From contig NC_064677.1 of NCBI RefSeq assembly GCF_023278565.1, positions 4,898,001 through 4,962,000 on the forward strand: a stretch of DNA of 64,000 nt, read 5' to 3'. The translations under genes were made by a program, and so were the position numbers. Every line of letters begins with the position of its first letter. Position 1 is the first letter of the stretch. This DNA is from Colletotrichum lupini (lineage: Eukaryota > Ascomycota > Sordariomycetes > Glomerellales > Glomerellaceae). A model generated the notes under the pieces. The model searched no databases, was not told the DNA's origin, and saw only the letters and a program-made list of their open reading frames with translations. Positions 36,356-47,684 of this stretch are shown piece by piece.

Positions 36356-38182
36356 ATGTCTTTCTCACGGTCATCGAGAGATGTGATGCTTCTGTCGCGT
36401 CAATTGACCCGGCCGGGGTTCAGGGCACCCCGCCTCCCGCGATCCGCCCGTACCGTTGCGACCTTCACGCCGCCGCACCAGGCGAGCGCCATCTCCCGAA
36501 TCCAGACCAATGTCGATCCAACATCCGAAGAGTATAAGGAGAATGAGAAGCACATGGGAGAGGTGATGAAGAAGATGCAGGACTTGACACGCAAGGTGCA
36601 CTTGGGTGGCTCAGCAAAGGCGAGGGAAAAGCACCTGGCGAGGAAGAAGATGCTGCCGCGCGACCGAGTCACTGCATTGATCGACCCTGGCACGACCTTC
36701 TTGGAGTTGTCGCCGCTGGCCGCCCATGAGCTTTACCCCGAGGCTGATGTACCCGCGGGAGGCATCATAACGGGTGTTGGTGTTGTCGAGGGCGTTACGT
36801 GTGTGATCGTGGCCAACGACAGCACAGTAAAGGGCGGAACGTACTACCCAATTACCGTCAAGAAGCATCTGAGAGCACAAGCCGTTGCTCAGGAGAACAA
36901 GCTGCCGTAGGAACCCCATGACTTACACGCCGCGGCCAATTTTACTAATACTGACAATGACACAGTTGTATCTACATGGTCGATAGCGGCGGCGCCAACC
37001 TCCCACATCAGGCGGACGTGTTTCCGGATCGCGACCACTTTGGGCGCATCTTCTACAACCAAGCAAGGATGAGCTCCATGGGGATTCCCCAGATTTCGGT
37101 CGTAATGGGCCCGTGCACTGCGGGCGGTGCCTATGTGCCGGCAATGAGCGATGAGAGCATCATCGTTGAGAACCAGGGCCACATTTTCCTCGCTGGTCCG
37201 CCGCTAGTCAAGGCTGCCACTGGCGAGGTGATTAGTGCGGAGGAGCTGGGCGGCGGCAAGATGCACTCCTCTGTCTCAGGAGTAACAGACTACTTGGCAG
37301 TCGACGATGCCCATGCTATTACACTTGCGAGGCGGAGCATCAGCAACCTGAACTGGCCTACAAAATCACCTTCAACAGCAGCACCCGTGAAGGATTATGC
37401 TGAGCCTCTATACTCGCCGGACGAGCTTCTGGGTATCGCCAGTACCAACCTCCGGAAGCCCTTGCCCATCAAGGAGGTTATTGCTCGCATTGTCGACGGC
37501 TCCGAATTCTCCGAGTTCAAGCGCGACTTCGGTTCAACCTTGGTCACCGGATTTGCTCATATTCATGGCTACAAGGTTGGTATTGTAGCCAACGATGGAA
37601 TCTTATTTGCCGAATCTTCTGTGAAGGGCGCACACTTCATTGAGCTGTGTGCTCAACGAGGAATTCCGCTAGTCTTCCTCCAGAACATCTCCGGCTTCAT
37701 GGTCGGCTCCGCCGCCGAGCGTGGTGGCATCGCCAAGCATGGCGCAAAGCTTGTCACTGCTGTAGCATGCGCCGATGTTCCCAAGTTTACCGTCGTTGTC
37801 GGAGGTAGCTATGGTGCCGGAAACTACGGCATGTGCGGGCGAGCTTACAGCCCCCGTTTCCTGTGGATGTGGCCGAACTCACGCATTGGTGTCATGGGCG
37901 GTGAGCAGCTGGCTGCCGTTATGGAGACTGTTGGCAAGGCCGATCCCGAGTTAAAGGAGAGGATAGAACGGGAAAGCGACGCAACGTACTCGTCAGCCAG
38001 ATTATGGGTCAGCCATTACCACTTACACGTCATACACTTTTTGCTAACCATGCTCATAGGACGACGGCATTATTCCTCCCCAGCATACCCGTAAATATTT
38101 GGGTCTAGGCCTTAGAGCAGCCATGTCAGGCCGGAATGAAGTCAAGGCTGGTGATACCAAGTTTGGCGTGTTTCGAATGTAA
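36356..38182 (+). CDS. mccB: Methylcrotonoyl-CoA carboxylase beta subunit, mitochondrial
   Basis: Three exons: 36356-36906, 36966-38007 and 38060-38182; 571 aa. It is the carboxyltransferase subunit of the biotin enzyme that carboxylates 3-methylcrotonyl-CoA in leucine degradation. The N-terminal 40 residues are Arg/Ser-rich like a mitochondrial leader. The CT core follows: [79 protein letters not shown], and [26 protein letters not shown]. The protein ends DTKFGVFRM. The third-exon donor is GTCAGC, slightly unusual, but the joined protein [19 protein letters not shown] is exactly as expected. An in-frame ATG at 36194 would give a longer leader; 36356 fits family length better. The alpha (biotin carboxylase) gene is not in the window. 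Confidence 0.95.
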
Positions 38183-40068
38183 AGAAGGTAGATTTTGGTC
38201 GTTTAGAAAAGGGAGCGCAAAACAAGCCATTTACTATCATTTCTTTGTGAAAATCGACAGCCCTCTATGAAGTGTGCCCTAAGTTTGGCGATATGCTCGG
38301 TAGCAGTTGGTAAGTATTCTTCATCATTCATCCGCCTTATAGCAAGAACGTATGTTGACCGATGACCGATTGCCGATAAAAAAGACCACAAACGAGCCAT
38401 CAAGCCCATCTCACTTGCAATAGCTTACGTTTTATTAAGTGCCTAAGCTGGTTGACGAGGTTCTAGGTTCATCCGGGTGCCTTGCATGCATTCCCGCCGT
38501 CGCACTCAACGGCGTAGTGGAGAACTTTATTCGGGGCCCTGGAAGGAAGATGGCAGTTTGGCAGACGGTGAAATTTCCCACTCATATTCGCAAAACTCGC
38601 ATCTTTCACGAAAGGAAACTCCCCGACCGGAGCAGACTGCCAAACAGAGACAGATTTGGCAGCATACGGAGAAGGTTTCTGCAACAGATCGGGAAAGAGC
38701 CAATCGCACGGAGCTCTCTCCGGAGACCCACCGGCCAAACCCTTGCCGAACGCCGGCGGTGAAAGCCCCGGACGTGTTGCACAGCCAGCCTTTGGTTCTT
38801 CCCCTTTTCGTTGCCTCTTCAACACATCACTCACATATCCCCATGTCTACGCATTTCATGACACCTCTCCACAAGTCTTGCAGATCAATCGTCAGCAAAA
38901 ACGAACGTGGCCACAGCTACAACCGTCCACGTGCTCATATTCGTGTGACGTTTATAACGGGTCTTGAGTGTTCTACACGAGACGTGCTGATCAATTTCTT
39001 TCAGAAACTTTTACATCGCGTGTTCTACTGGCTTCGAGAAGCAGGAAAGTACCTGACATCACCGGATGGGGTCTGGCCGAGGTTGAAGTATGGAATAGAT
39101 GGTGTTATGGTGACACGCGACTAAACCTGTCCAGCCAAAAAAAGAGTCTCCGGCCACGGCAGCAAGGAGCCGATCTCATTCGCTTGTTGTTTTCAAGCCG
39201 AATATCTCACCACCCGGCCAAAGATGACTGATCATATTTCCTTCCGTTTCTTCTCACCCACGTGGTGTGCATCATGCCTCTCTTATTCCCAAACAAGGCA
39301 CCCTTCACTTTTACCTTCTCTCCCAGGGCAGACCGCGATTTGTGGGCAACCCATGCGGTACACTCACACCCCAGTCTCACCGATCGCCAACCCATGCTTC
39401 ACCGGTATGCGCTCACCGGGCTAGGCCCTGCAGTTTGTTCTTTTCAATCTTTTTTTCAGTCTTCTTTAGGGCTACTAGTACGGATATGGGACCCGGATAG
39501 TGGAGTGAGTGTCTTGATGCCGGCTGCGGCGGGCGCAGCAGGATTGCCTTTCTGGCACCCTTTTGAAGGCGGTCTCCTTTCTTTCTTGTTTGTCAATGTC
39601 TCTGTCTTAAGCCTTGGCTCGGGGATGGCGATGTGCTACTGCATGAAACAGAACCGGTCAGTGAAAAATGATGTTGGATGGTCCCCGGAGGCTTGGAAGA
39701 GACGTCGACGCCGACGGGCTGGATGGAGACAGACCGACAGCTCAAGTGAGCCTTCTTGCCAGCAGGCTCTCGTGATACGGTTCACCGCCACAAGATCAAG
39801 GGCGGGTATATGAAGAGGGAAGCCCTAGTCGGTGAATTGGCTCGATTTGGTTTCTTTCGACCCAGACTAAAGGCAGTTGCCGAGGAGAGTTCTTTGTTCT
39901 GAAAACAAGCCATCCCAAAACCAGACAGCTTCATCTCTTTTCAGGCCGAGAGTACATACCATCAGCTACCTTCATTCATCATTCTCACACTATCAATTTG
40001 TCTCTCACTTCAGCTCATATCATATCAAACCCTCTCATAGCCTATTCATCCCTCCAAGTTGGAACAAA
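38183..40068. other. Intergenic region, no gene recognised
   Basis: About 1.9 kb between the carboxylase and Nudix genes. Frames at 38477-39124 and 39262-39813 show no recognisable protein. The last 200 bases are C/T-rich and likely the Nudix gene promoter and leader. Confidence 0.55.
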
Positions 40069-40665
40069 ATGGCACCCTCCGCTCTACCGGAAGAGCCCCA
40101 GATGTACGCATCAAGCATTTCAGAAATGGCACGCGGCCGCAAGTTCTACCCTTCAAACAAGTTCATCATCAGCTGCGGCACCGTCACAATCGACATGCGG
40201 GCACGACGCGTGCTGCTGATCTATAACAAGAGACACGCTATCTACCAGATGCCCAAGGGGCGGAAAGATATCGGCGAAGACCTTCTTGCAGCAGCGCTGC
40301 GCGAAACGCGCGAGGAGACGGGCGTTACGGTGAAGCCCGTCACCTTGAGACTCAGCACGAGAGCCACGCCTGCGGGTGGACCCTCCGGTGCCCCGGAGGT
40401 GTCTGAGGAGATCACTGACACGGAACCGATCGCTGTGTGTCACTACCCTGACCCGGCTACTGGCGCTATGAAAATGGTGTTTTACTTTGTTGCGGAGGGG
40501 AATTGTGATCTTGGACCCGAGGGCTGGACGGGGGAGGACAGAGTCAAGTTTGACGTGAGCTGGGTCGATGTTGATGAAGCTGCGGACAAGTTGGCTTTCA
40601 AGGAGGATGGCATGGTCGTCACCAAGGCTCTGGAGGATTTGAGAAAATCGGGGTATGATATCTGA
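40069..40665 (+). CDS. Nudix hydrolase family protein
   Basis: A single exon of 198 aa. The start was placed at the ATG in ACAAAATGGC because the open frame upstream (from 39877) is low-complexity leader sequence. The Nudix box is complete at residues 64-86: Gly64, Glu70, then Arg78-Glu79, Glu82-Glu83 and Gly85-Val86, fitting Gx5Ex7REUxEExGU. These acidic residues bind the divalent metal used to cleave nucleoside diphosphate-linked substrates. The N-terminal strand CGTVTIDMRARRVLLIYNKR and PKGRKDIGE are typical of the fold. The substrate cannot be told from sequence; similarity in layout to diadenosine/diphosphoinositol polyphosphate hydrolases is only suggestive. No targeting signal is visible, so it is probably cytosolic or nuclear. 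Confidence 0.92.
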   Translation: MAPSALPEEPQMYASSISEMARGRKFYPSNKFIISCGTVTIDMRARRVLLIYNKRHAIYQMPKGRKDIGEDLLAAALRETREETGVTVKPVTLRLSTRATPAGGPSGAPEVSEEITDTEPIAVCHYPDPATGAMKMVFYFVAEGNCDLGPEGWTGEDRVKFDVSWVDVDEAADKLAFKEDGMVVTKALEDLRKSGYDI

Positions 40666-42062
40666 TGTTAGGGGGCGCTTTGTGTTTCTATTGGATCAGG
40701 CAAAGTTGGGCGTTGGCCATTGGAAAACGGGAGGCAGGATTCGCGTGGGGTAATTTGACTTGAACACGACGCGCAGGCATACGGTGTTGGCATTGTCGGG
40801 ATCTTCTACTTTCTCTGGGTTTGGGAAAAAGTCAAGAAGACAATGGAATTAGGCTAGATTGTTCACAAGAATCAGTTTTTGATTGAAGTCTGTTTGTTCC
40901 GGCCATTTTGATGAGTTTCAGCAAATTAGCCTGAAGAGCTCATGAGAGCTACCAGCCCAATATCTGGAGGTTCACTTCGAGGGCTTCCCGACCCGTTGTC
41001 TGCGAAGAAGAAGGAATCTAAGTGGAAGAAAAGAGAAAACATGAGGAAACGGCATCACGACCGCGGACCAACTCCCGAACGCAGCAGGAGTCTGACAGCT
41101 TGGCGGTGACAGGGGCTTCCCATCCATCTCGGATGCATTATCCAAGTCTCCCCGGCAACATACTTACCCCTAACTTGCGATCGATTCATGGGAAGAAATT
41201 TCAATCTGACAAACCAGAACGCTGGGTCTTGCAGGGCGGGGTGGGCGGCGGTGGATGCAGGGCTGCGGCGGTCCAGCCCACCGCTGCCCGCGGCCGCTTC
41301 CCTGTTGTCAAGACATCTGATGGAACAGAGATGTGCAGTTGAGAATCGTTGAGAGTTATTTGGTTCAATTGCATTTCAGCCCGTTTCATGATTGGTTTAC
41401 TGTCACTTCACCGCGTGTATGTCTCGTCGTGCCGTCCCTTGGCGTCTCTCGGTTTCATGGGTACGATTCATTCACCGTAATGGAATCGAGGAAAGACAGA
41501 AAGAATAGAGACAACATGGTTGACCGAGAAGGTTTAGATGACTAGCTGCATGAAGCTTTACCTTAGCGAGTCTTTCTTGACTAGCAGGCGCAATGCGTGT
41601 CTCGGGTCAACCGTGACTGCCGAAGCCGGCCGGTCGAACTCGGGACCGGCGCCGGCATTCTTCGACTAGTGGGGCCGATCATACCCACCCTTGGCGGGGT
41701 CGACCCTTTTGCCGAATTGATTTTCATTGAAGCAAGTGGTGACATCACCCCCACGAAACCCCCCTCCCACTTGGAAGTCCCAAGCTCCTGATGGGGCCCT
41801 CATTGCTACCCCTCCATGGAGACAATCTAGGACCGCGGCTCCCCCCTCTCTTGCCAATCGCGAACAATGAAATCGTCCAAACAGAAGGGGCGCAGAAAGC
41901 TTCCGTTAGCTTCGTCTGTACTGCAAACGTCAGCGAAACGGAGGAGCTCTTAACCCCGCCAAAACGCAGCTTAATCCGTCATTGACTCTCCACTTCGAGG
42001 AGCCCGCACCCGCAACGTACATATTATTACCTCCAATTGACGTTTGAAGCATAATAAATCCG
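40666..42062. other. Intergenic region, no gene recognised
   Basis: About 1.4 kb between the Nudix and dienelactone hydrolase genes. Only short chance frames are seen. It presumably contains the terminator of the first gene and the promoter of the second. Confidence 0.6.
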
Positions 42063-43178
42063 ATGTCTTCCCACACTGCCAAAGCCGCGCGCTCCGCTTC
42101 CCAAGCTTTATCTAGATCGTCGTCCCAGATTCCCAAACAACCTCACTCCCCCACCCCTGCGATAGCTTCCCGACCAACAACCACAACAACACCAAAGAGC
42201 TTTGCGACTTGCTACAGCTCAACCACCACATCGACACCCCTTACACAGCAATTTCACAAGTCGTTCTCGACACAAGCCGCCAAGATGTCGACTATGCATG
42301 CTCAGCACGGCCACAGCGAGGGATGCTGCAACATCCCTCCTGTCGTCTCCAAGGGCTACGATGCCAAGGGCAGCTATGAAGAGATCGGATCAAAGAAGAC
42401 TTGTGAGTCAGCTGCCAGGTCTACCTCCCTAGCCAATGCGTTACAGTGCTAACTGAATTACTACTACAGACGTCACCGGTCCCGCCGACGCAAAGAAGGC
42501 CATCGTCGTCACTTTCGATATCTTTGGATTCTTCCCCCAGACGCTTCAAGGAGCCGATATCCTGGCCACCAGCGGCGCCGAGAAGTACCGCGTCTTCATC
42601 CCGGACTGGTTCGCCGGCGAACCCTGCCCCATCGAGTGGTTCCCCCCCGACACCGAGGAGAAGCAGAAGAACCTCGGCGGTTTCTTCCAGAAGTTCCCGC
42701 CTCCCAAGATTGCCGAGCAGACCCCGGACTACGTCAAGGCCATCCAGTCAAAGTACTCATCCATTGAGTCTTTTGCTACCATTGGCGTAAGTGTCTCTCC
42801 AGCCTACCTCAGTACAGAGTAATTGGGTAGATGCTAACAAAATCGCAGTACTGCTGGGGCGGGAAGGTCGTTTCACTCGTGACCTCGGGTGACAAGAACC
42901 CCTTTAAGGTCGCCGCCGAGGTCCATCCCGCCATGGTCGAGCCCGAGGATGCCAAGGGCATCAAGATTCCGCTCATTATGCTCGCTTCCAAGGACGAGCC
43001 CGAGGAGGATGTCAAGAAGTTCGAGGCCAACCTCAACGTGACTAAGCACGTCGAGACTTTCAAGGACCAGATTCACGGATGGATGGCTGCTCGTTCTGAC
43101 CTGGAAGATTCCAGAGTTAAGGAGGAGTACACTCGTGGATACAAGACAGTTCTCGAGTTCTTTGGAAAGAACTTCTAA
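42063..43178 (+). CDS. AIM2: Dienelactone hydrolase family protein (AIM2-like)
   Basis: Three exons: 42063-42402, 42470-42786 and 42849-43178; 328 aa, all junctions in frame. An alpha/beta-hydrolase of the dienelactone hydrolase family: VVTFDIFGFFPQTLQGAD, the nucleophile elbow GYCWGG (Cys221), Asp268 in ASKDEPEED and His295 in IHGWMAAR form the Cys-Asp-His triad. Yeast AIM2 belongs to this family; its substrate is not established. The first 75 residues are Ser/Thr/Arg-rich with the character of a mitochondrial presequence, followed by an internal ATG at MSTMHAQHGHSEGCCNIPP, where many family members begin. A cytosolic form from that second start is therefore possible. Confidence 0.9.
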
Positions 43179-43754
43179 GGTTGTGTGTAGATGGTAATAA
43201 ACACGAATGAATTATGAATCACATCGAGGGCACAAATTGAGATGGTTTCATGGGGACCTCGTTGTGCATGCGCTTCATGATGAACCATTCGCCATTCTAT
43301 CAGAGAAACCAAGACCACAGGCCTCTTCTGTGGGACGTGGCTGGTGGAAAATGAGGCTATCCCGATAGTACAACAGCTGACCTTTGTGATAAGACCAAGA
43401 CCACCCAACTTTACTAATACCCCTGAATTTCCACAAACTGCTTGACAGTATTTCCACCCTCTCACATTGATTCTGTCCCCACACAGCACCACGCTCTTTG
43501 AGTAACTTGAAAATTGACAAATTTCCCTCCTGAGCTACACGGCTCTTCCCATTGAACTCCCCGCTGATACTTACATCCTCGCGAGTGATTAGATACTGCA
43601 AAAGTTCCACAAAGTTTTGTTCGATCGCCTGGTTCAAAGCTTCTTGTATGCCAAGGCAGTCATGGTTGGCTTTGGGGTCATCCAATATCATTCTGACAAC
43701 CTCTGTGTTGGGTCTGTCCCCAGGAGCTCTCGTCACTGCATACCACAAAACCAT
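43179..43754 (-). other. In-frame ankyrin-like continuation after the stop of the NACHT-ankyrin gene
   Basis: Directly after the TGA at 43757-43755 the same minus-strand frame stays open (MVLWYAVTRAPGDRPNTEVVRMILDD) and reads like the second half of an ankyrin repeat. A GTAAGT at about 43576 and an AG near 43530 could be an intron leading to further ankyrin-like sequence (EGNLSIFKLLKERGA). The natural end could not be located. The region also includes the 3' flank of the hydrolase gene, whose stop is at 43178. Confidence 0.5.
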
Positions 43755-46700
43755 TCATCCGAGGTCGTCCTTCGAGTTCAAGTTGAGATTTGTCGACTCT
43801 AGGACCATCTTGAAACCTTTCGCAGATCCATGTATCGCAGCATAGGACAGCAACGTTCTCCCCCAATCGTCCTTTGAGCAGATGTCAAAACCACACTGAC
43901 AAAACATATCAATGATGGCAAGATCAAATTTTTGACGAGCGTAAAACCATATAGCACCGGCGCTGCCCCCAATGTCTGGGCTGGCGCCGTGTGCCAGAAG
44001 AGTCCGGATGATTTGATCATTTGTGTTTTGCGCTATGCATGCCCAAGCCAAGGGGGTTCGACCACCTTTATCCGGGACGTCAACCTTGGTACCGTTCTTC
44101 AAAAGAAGTTGCACAGCCGCGAGATTGCCGCAACCTGCAGCCCATGATAATGCAGTTCGTCCTTCCTCATCTGTAGCGTCGATATCGGCATTATGGTCAA
44201 GAATAACTTCCACAACCGCCATGCTGCTCTTCGCAGCAGCCTGTAGTAAAGGGCGCTTCCCCCCAGTTGATTTGACCTCTGCTTCGACATTCTTTTCTAA
44301 CAGGAAATGAAGAGCTGGGATATTCCTAGAGACGATGGCCCAGTATACCGGTGTCTTGCCGCGGTGGTCTTGGGCTCCAATATCCGCTCCCATCTCTACG
44401 AGAAGTTGAAGAGCGACTGTAATATTCTTCTCTACATCAACTGATGCAGGGTTCTGAATACTGGGTTCTTGCATGTTCGAGTCGTGTCTTTCAGTAATGA
44501 CTGCACCACTCATGAGCGCCGACAAAGCTGACCCTTTGCCCGTCATGCTGGCCACTGATGTGAGAATCTCCTCGCCTGCATCCCAAGTATAAACGCAAGC
44601 CCCTTGTGTCATAAGAAACCTCAACGCTGAGTGGAATCCCATAAGAGCGAGTGCGCAATGTATCCTTCCCATGCTATTCGACGTATCGAGGTTGGCCCCT
44701 AGCTTCAGAAGCAGTCTCAGAGTCTCAGTGAGCCCTTGATCCAATAGTGAGATCTCACTATAGTCAAAGCTTTCTCCTCTGGAAATGAGTAGTAACAGCT
44801 CGTCAAGCATGACATTCAACGAGATGGTTCGCCCTCCATCCGCTAAGGTTGAGATAGCTGAACAATATTTCAAGTAAATCTGTGAGTCCGAGTATTTCGA
44901 GTATCTCAAAGAGTCCAGGAATGCCAAAATGACGTGTGGCAACCATTCGTGACGATTTTGGTCGAGTACTTTGCCGCGTATGAAGTAGACAACTACCCTC
45001 CAGCAAATTATAGTCACGGGGGGTTCTTCGGCAAACATAAATCCGTCGCGGTACTGCCTGGAATGGTCCCACCAGTAGGATCTGGTTTCATATACCTCGT
45101 TGAGCCAATAGACATCATTCTGGTTGATAGGCTGTGAGAAGATGCATGACTCCTTGTCCTGCTCGGGATCCCCATTGAGCCTTCGCTCAGCGGTGAACCC
45201 GATAAAGGCTTCTAGCACAGCCGCGTGTTGTTTTTCTATAGCTACTCGCATGCATTCTCGAAAACACTGAATCGATACTTTTCTCTTAAAAGTTTCAGTG
45301 CATGGTGAATGTGATTCAAGCGGGGTGTGCTCGATGGCGTCGCTGTCGAGGTAAAACTTGACAACATCTAACCGATTTGCGAAGGCAGCCCACCATAACG
45401 CGGTTTTACCACTTTCGTCAGCCGAGTACATGTCGATTTCCGGTAGAGTATAGTTGGTGAACAGTTGGAGAATCCCGAAATATGCTGCCACTTGTGCCGA
45501 CGTGCGAGGGAAAGGTGACATCCAACGTAGTCGTCTCAGCACCGAAACGGATCTATTACGTGCGTATTGGTTCCGAAGAAACCCAACTACTTCTGTCGGA
45601 ATGATCGAGCTCTCTCGTGTGTGTTCCCCCCAGAATAGAGTTGCATAGTCGAAGAATGGAGCGAAGTTGTATCTGGGACTTTGCAAATGTCGCCGTTCGA
45701 TGTCGAGCTCGAAGTCGAAGTCGAAGTCGAAGTCGGAGTCGGAGTCGGAGTCGGAGTCGTATTCGTAGGAGTCGTAGTCTCCGGGAACCTTGTAAACATT
45801 CTTGATCGAAAGGTAATTGGTACATGCCATTGCGATTTGAGAGTCAATATCTGGGAAAAACTGATGTCTTTTCCTCTCGAAGTACTCTTGTGTTGTCTGG
45901 TGAACAAGTCGTATCACACCACCACTTCGCTCACTGACTGTTACAAGTCCAGCACATACAGAGATCATGGTTTCGACTGGTATGATGTTATCCTGGTCTA
46001 TATCCGTTTCTCCCTCTTCGACGGCGAGGGCATGCTGCAGCTCTTCGATTGTAAGAGGCCTCTTGGCGCCTGTTGTCCAAGAGAGAACGTTCAGCGCGAG
46101 CTCAACGTGCTCAGAGGGCTGAGACCTAATCCGATTCATGGCTTCATTGTATACGGCTGAGTAGATGTTTGCCTTTTCACTCGTTTCTCCAAAGACTTTG
46201 AGTGCCTTCCTGAGCTCCTTTGGGCTCAGCTTGTTAGACCAAGCATCGATGAGCAGTCTCGCCAACAGGAACCTATGTGCGTCAGCACCATTTTCATGAC
46301 GGTAGATACAGAGGTAGAGCTTGGAAACTTACATTCCATCAACCTTTTCTGCAATGATGTGTCTGATTTCCTTCTGTAAATCAAGGTTGTTGCGGACAAA
46401 GCTCTGCATGCGGGTCATACGATCTGTCGTGTATCTTAGTACGTCCTCATCAATAGCCCTGATTTCTACAGAGATAGAATTCTCGAATTCCTTCGACTCC
46501 AAGATCTCAGGAATTTCTCTGGTGGTTGCAAAGATATTGACTTGGGATCTTTGTTGTAGCCGGAGGATTTCTGGAAGAAAAGCTTGTAGAGCGTTTCTAT
46601 CACACTCATCCAAGGCGTCGACAACAATGAACACTCTTTCGTAGCAGGAGGATATCATCTGGAGCAGATCACCTGTCTCTTGAATGGTTCTCAAAGTTCT

Positions 46701-47684
46701 CCGCTTGCGGTGGTTGTTGTAGAGCGTCTCAAGACTTTGAGGGAATGCAGAGCAGAATTGCGCCAGCTGCTTCGCTAGACTAGACAAGAGATCGTGGCAA
46801 TCTTGGCGTTCGGTGTCCTTGAAGTTGCAGTAAACGTAGGCTATCCCGACCCTCGGTTCCTCACGGAACCGGTGTATCAAATGGTCTATGACGACGGAAG
46901 TCATGATGGTCTTGCCGGCCCCTGGCATCCCATGGCACAGCAGAGTCTGGCCTCTGTTTGCTACCCATTCAAATTCCTTGGACTCTAGTAGCCAGGATGC
47001 TGTTTCTGGGTGCCTTGTGGAGAAGTAATCTCGTTGTTGTGATGAATAGTTGGATGGCGTCAGCCACTCCAAGATTTCCTGTCGATGTTTACTGACTTGC
47101 TCATGGTACATTGAATCCACCGCCTGCTTTGTGCTTTGGATGGCTCGACTGTGGAGCGTCGTCAGCCGCCGCCGTACTGATAAGGAGTGCACGGATTCAC
47201 ACTTACCTATCTGACGCGTTCTTGAGGGTGTTCAGGAGTGCAATCTTGACGGACAGACTCGATTGAATGTTGTTGATCACTCTTGGGTCGACTTGTAACC
47301 GCTGAAGAAACTGCAAGAGCTTTGCTTTGTCCCATATCTTCTTTTCGAGAGGCTTTTTTAGTTCCTGGCAATCGTCTAAAATTTGTTTCAATCTCTTCAA
47401 GTCCTTGTAGGAACCTTCAATGATGTCCTCCAGTATCTTTTTCTCCCCATCATTGAGATTCTGCTGTGGGCAATGGGCTTCCTCAAGAAGCGGTTCGATG
47501 ATCTCCACGCTATTACTGGCTGTTAGTAAAGACTTCTCTGACGGATAGACGATGAGGAAATTCCGGAAGCATACTTCCTAACTAGAGAGACAAACAGCTC
47601 AGGCGCCTCAGAAAATCTGTCGTGGCAGTGTCTCAACTTGTCTATGACAGCGATGAAATCGCCGACACCAAACCCGAAACTCAT
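43755..47684 (-). CDS. NACHT-ankyrin repeat protein (fungal STAND/NLR)
   Basis: Four exons: 47684-47575, 47509-47207, 47148-46333 and 46272-43755; 1248 aa. The N-terminal domain (MSFGFGVGDFIAVIDKL, then helices LNDGEKKILEDIIEGSYKDLKRLKQ) is of the type common in fungal ankyrin STAND proteins. The NACHT NTPase follows with P-loop HGMPGAGKT, Walker B VFIVVDALDEC and ATTREIPEI sensor region; then a winged-helix segment (LNVLSWTTGAKRPLTIEELQHALAV) and GVIRLVHQTTQEYFE. An Asp/Phe/Ser-rich repeat (SYEYDSDSDSDSDFDFDFDF) precedes about ten ankyrin repeats, the clearest being DDEGRTALSWAAGCGNLAAVQLLL-type units. NACHT activation by ligand-induced oligomerisation and ankyrin ligand sensing are family knowledge. 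The stop at 43757 interrupts an ankyrin repeat (DDLG then stop then MVLWYAV), so the C-terminus may be truncated. Confidence 0.85.
45702..45760. repeat. GAAGTC/GGAGTC hexamer repeat inside coding sequence
   Basis: About nine hexamer units lie in frame in exon 4 of the NACHT-ankyrin gene and encode alternating Asp-Phe and Asp-Ser on the minus strand. Because the unit is six bases, copy-number change would keep the frame. Confidence 0.85.

Noticed and set aside
45681..46160. Plus-strand frame with EVEVEVGVGVGV repeat
   Set aside because: Antisense shadow of the hexamer repeat and coding exon of the NACHT-ankyrin gene.
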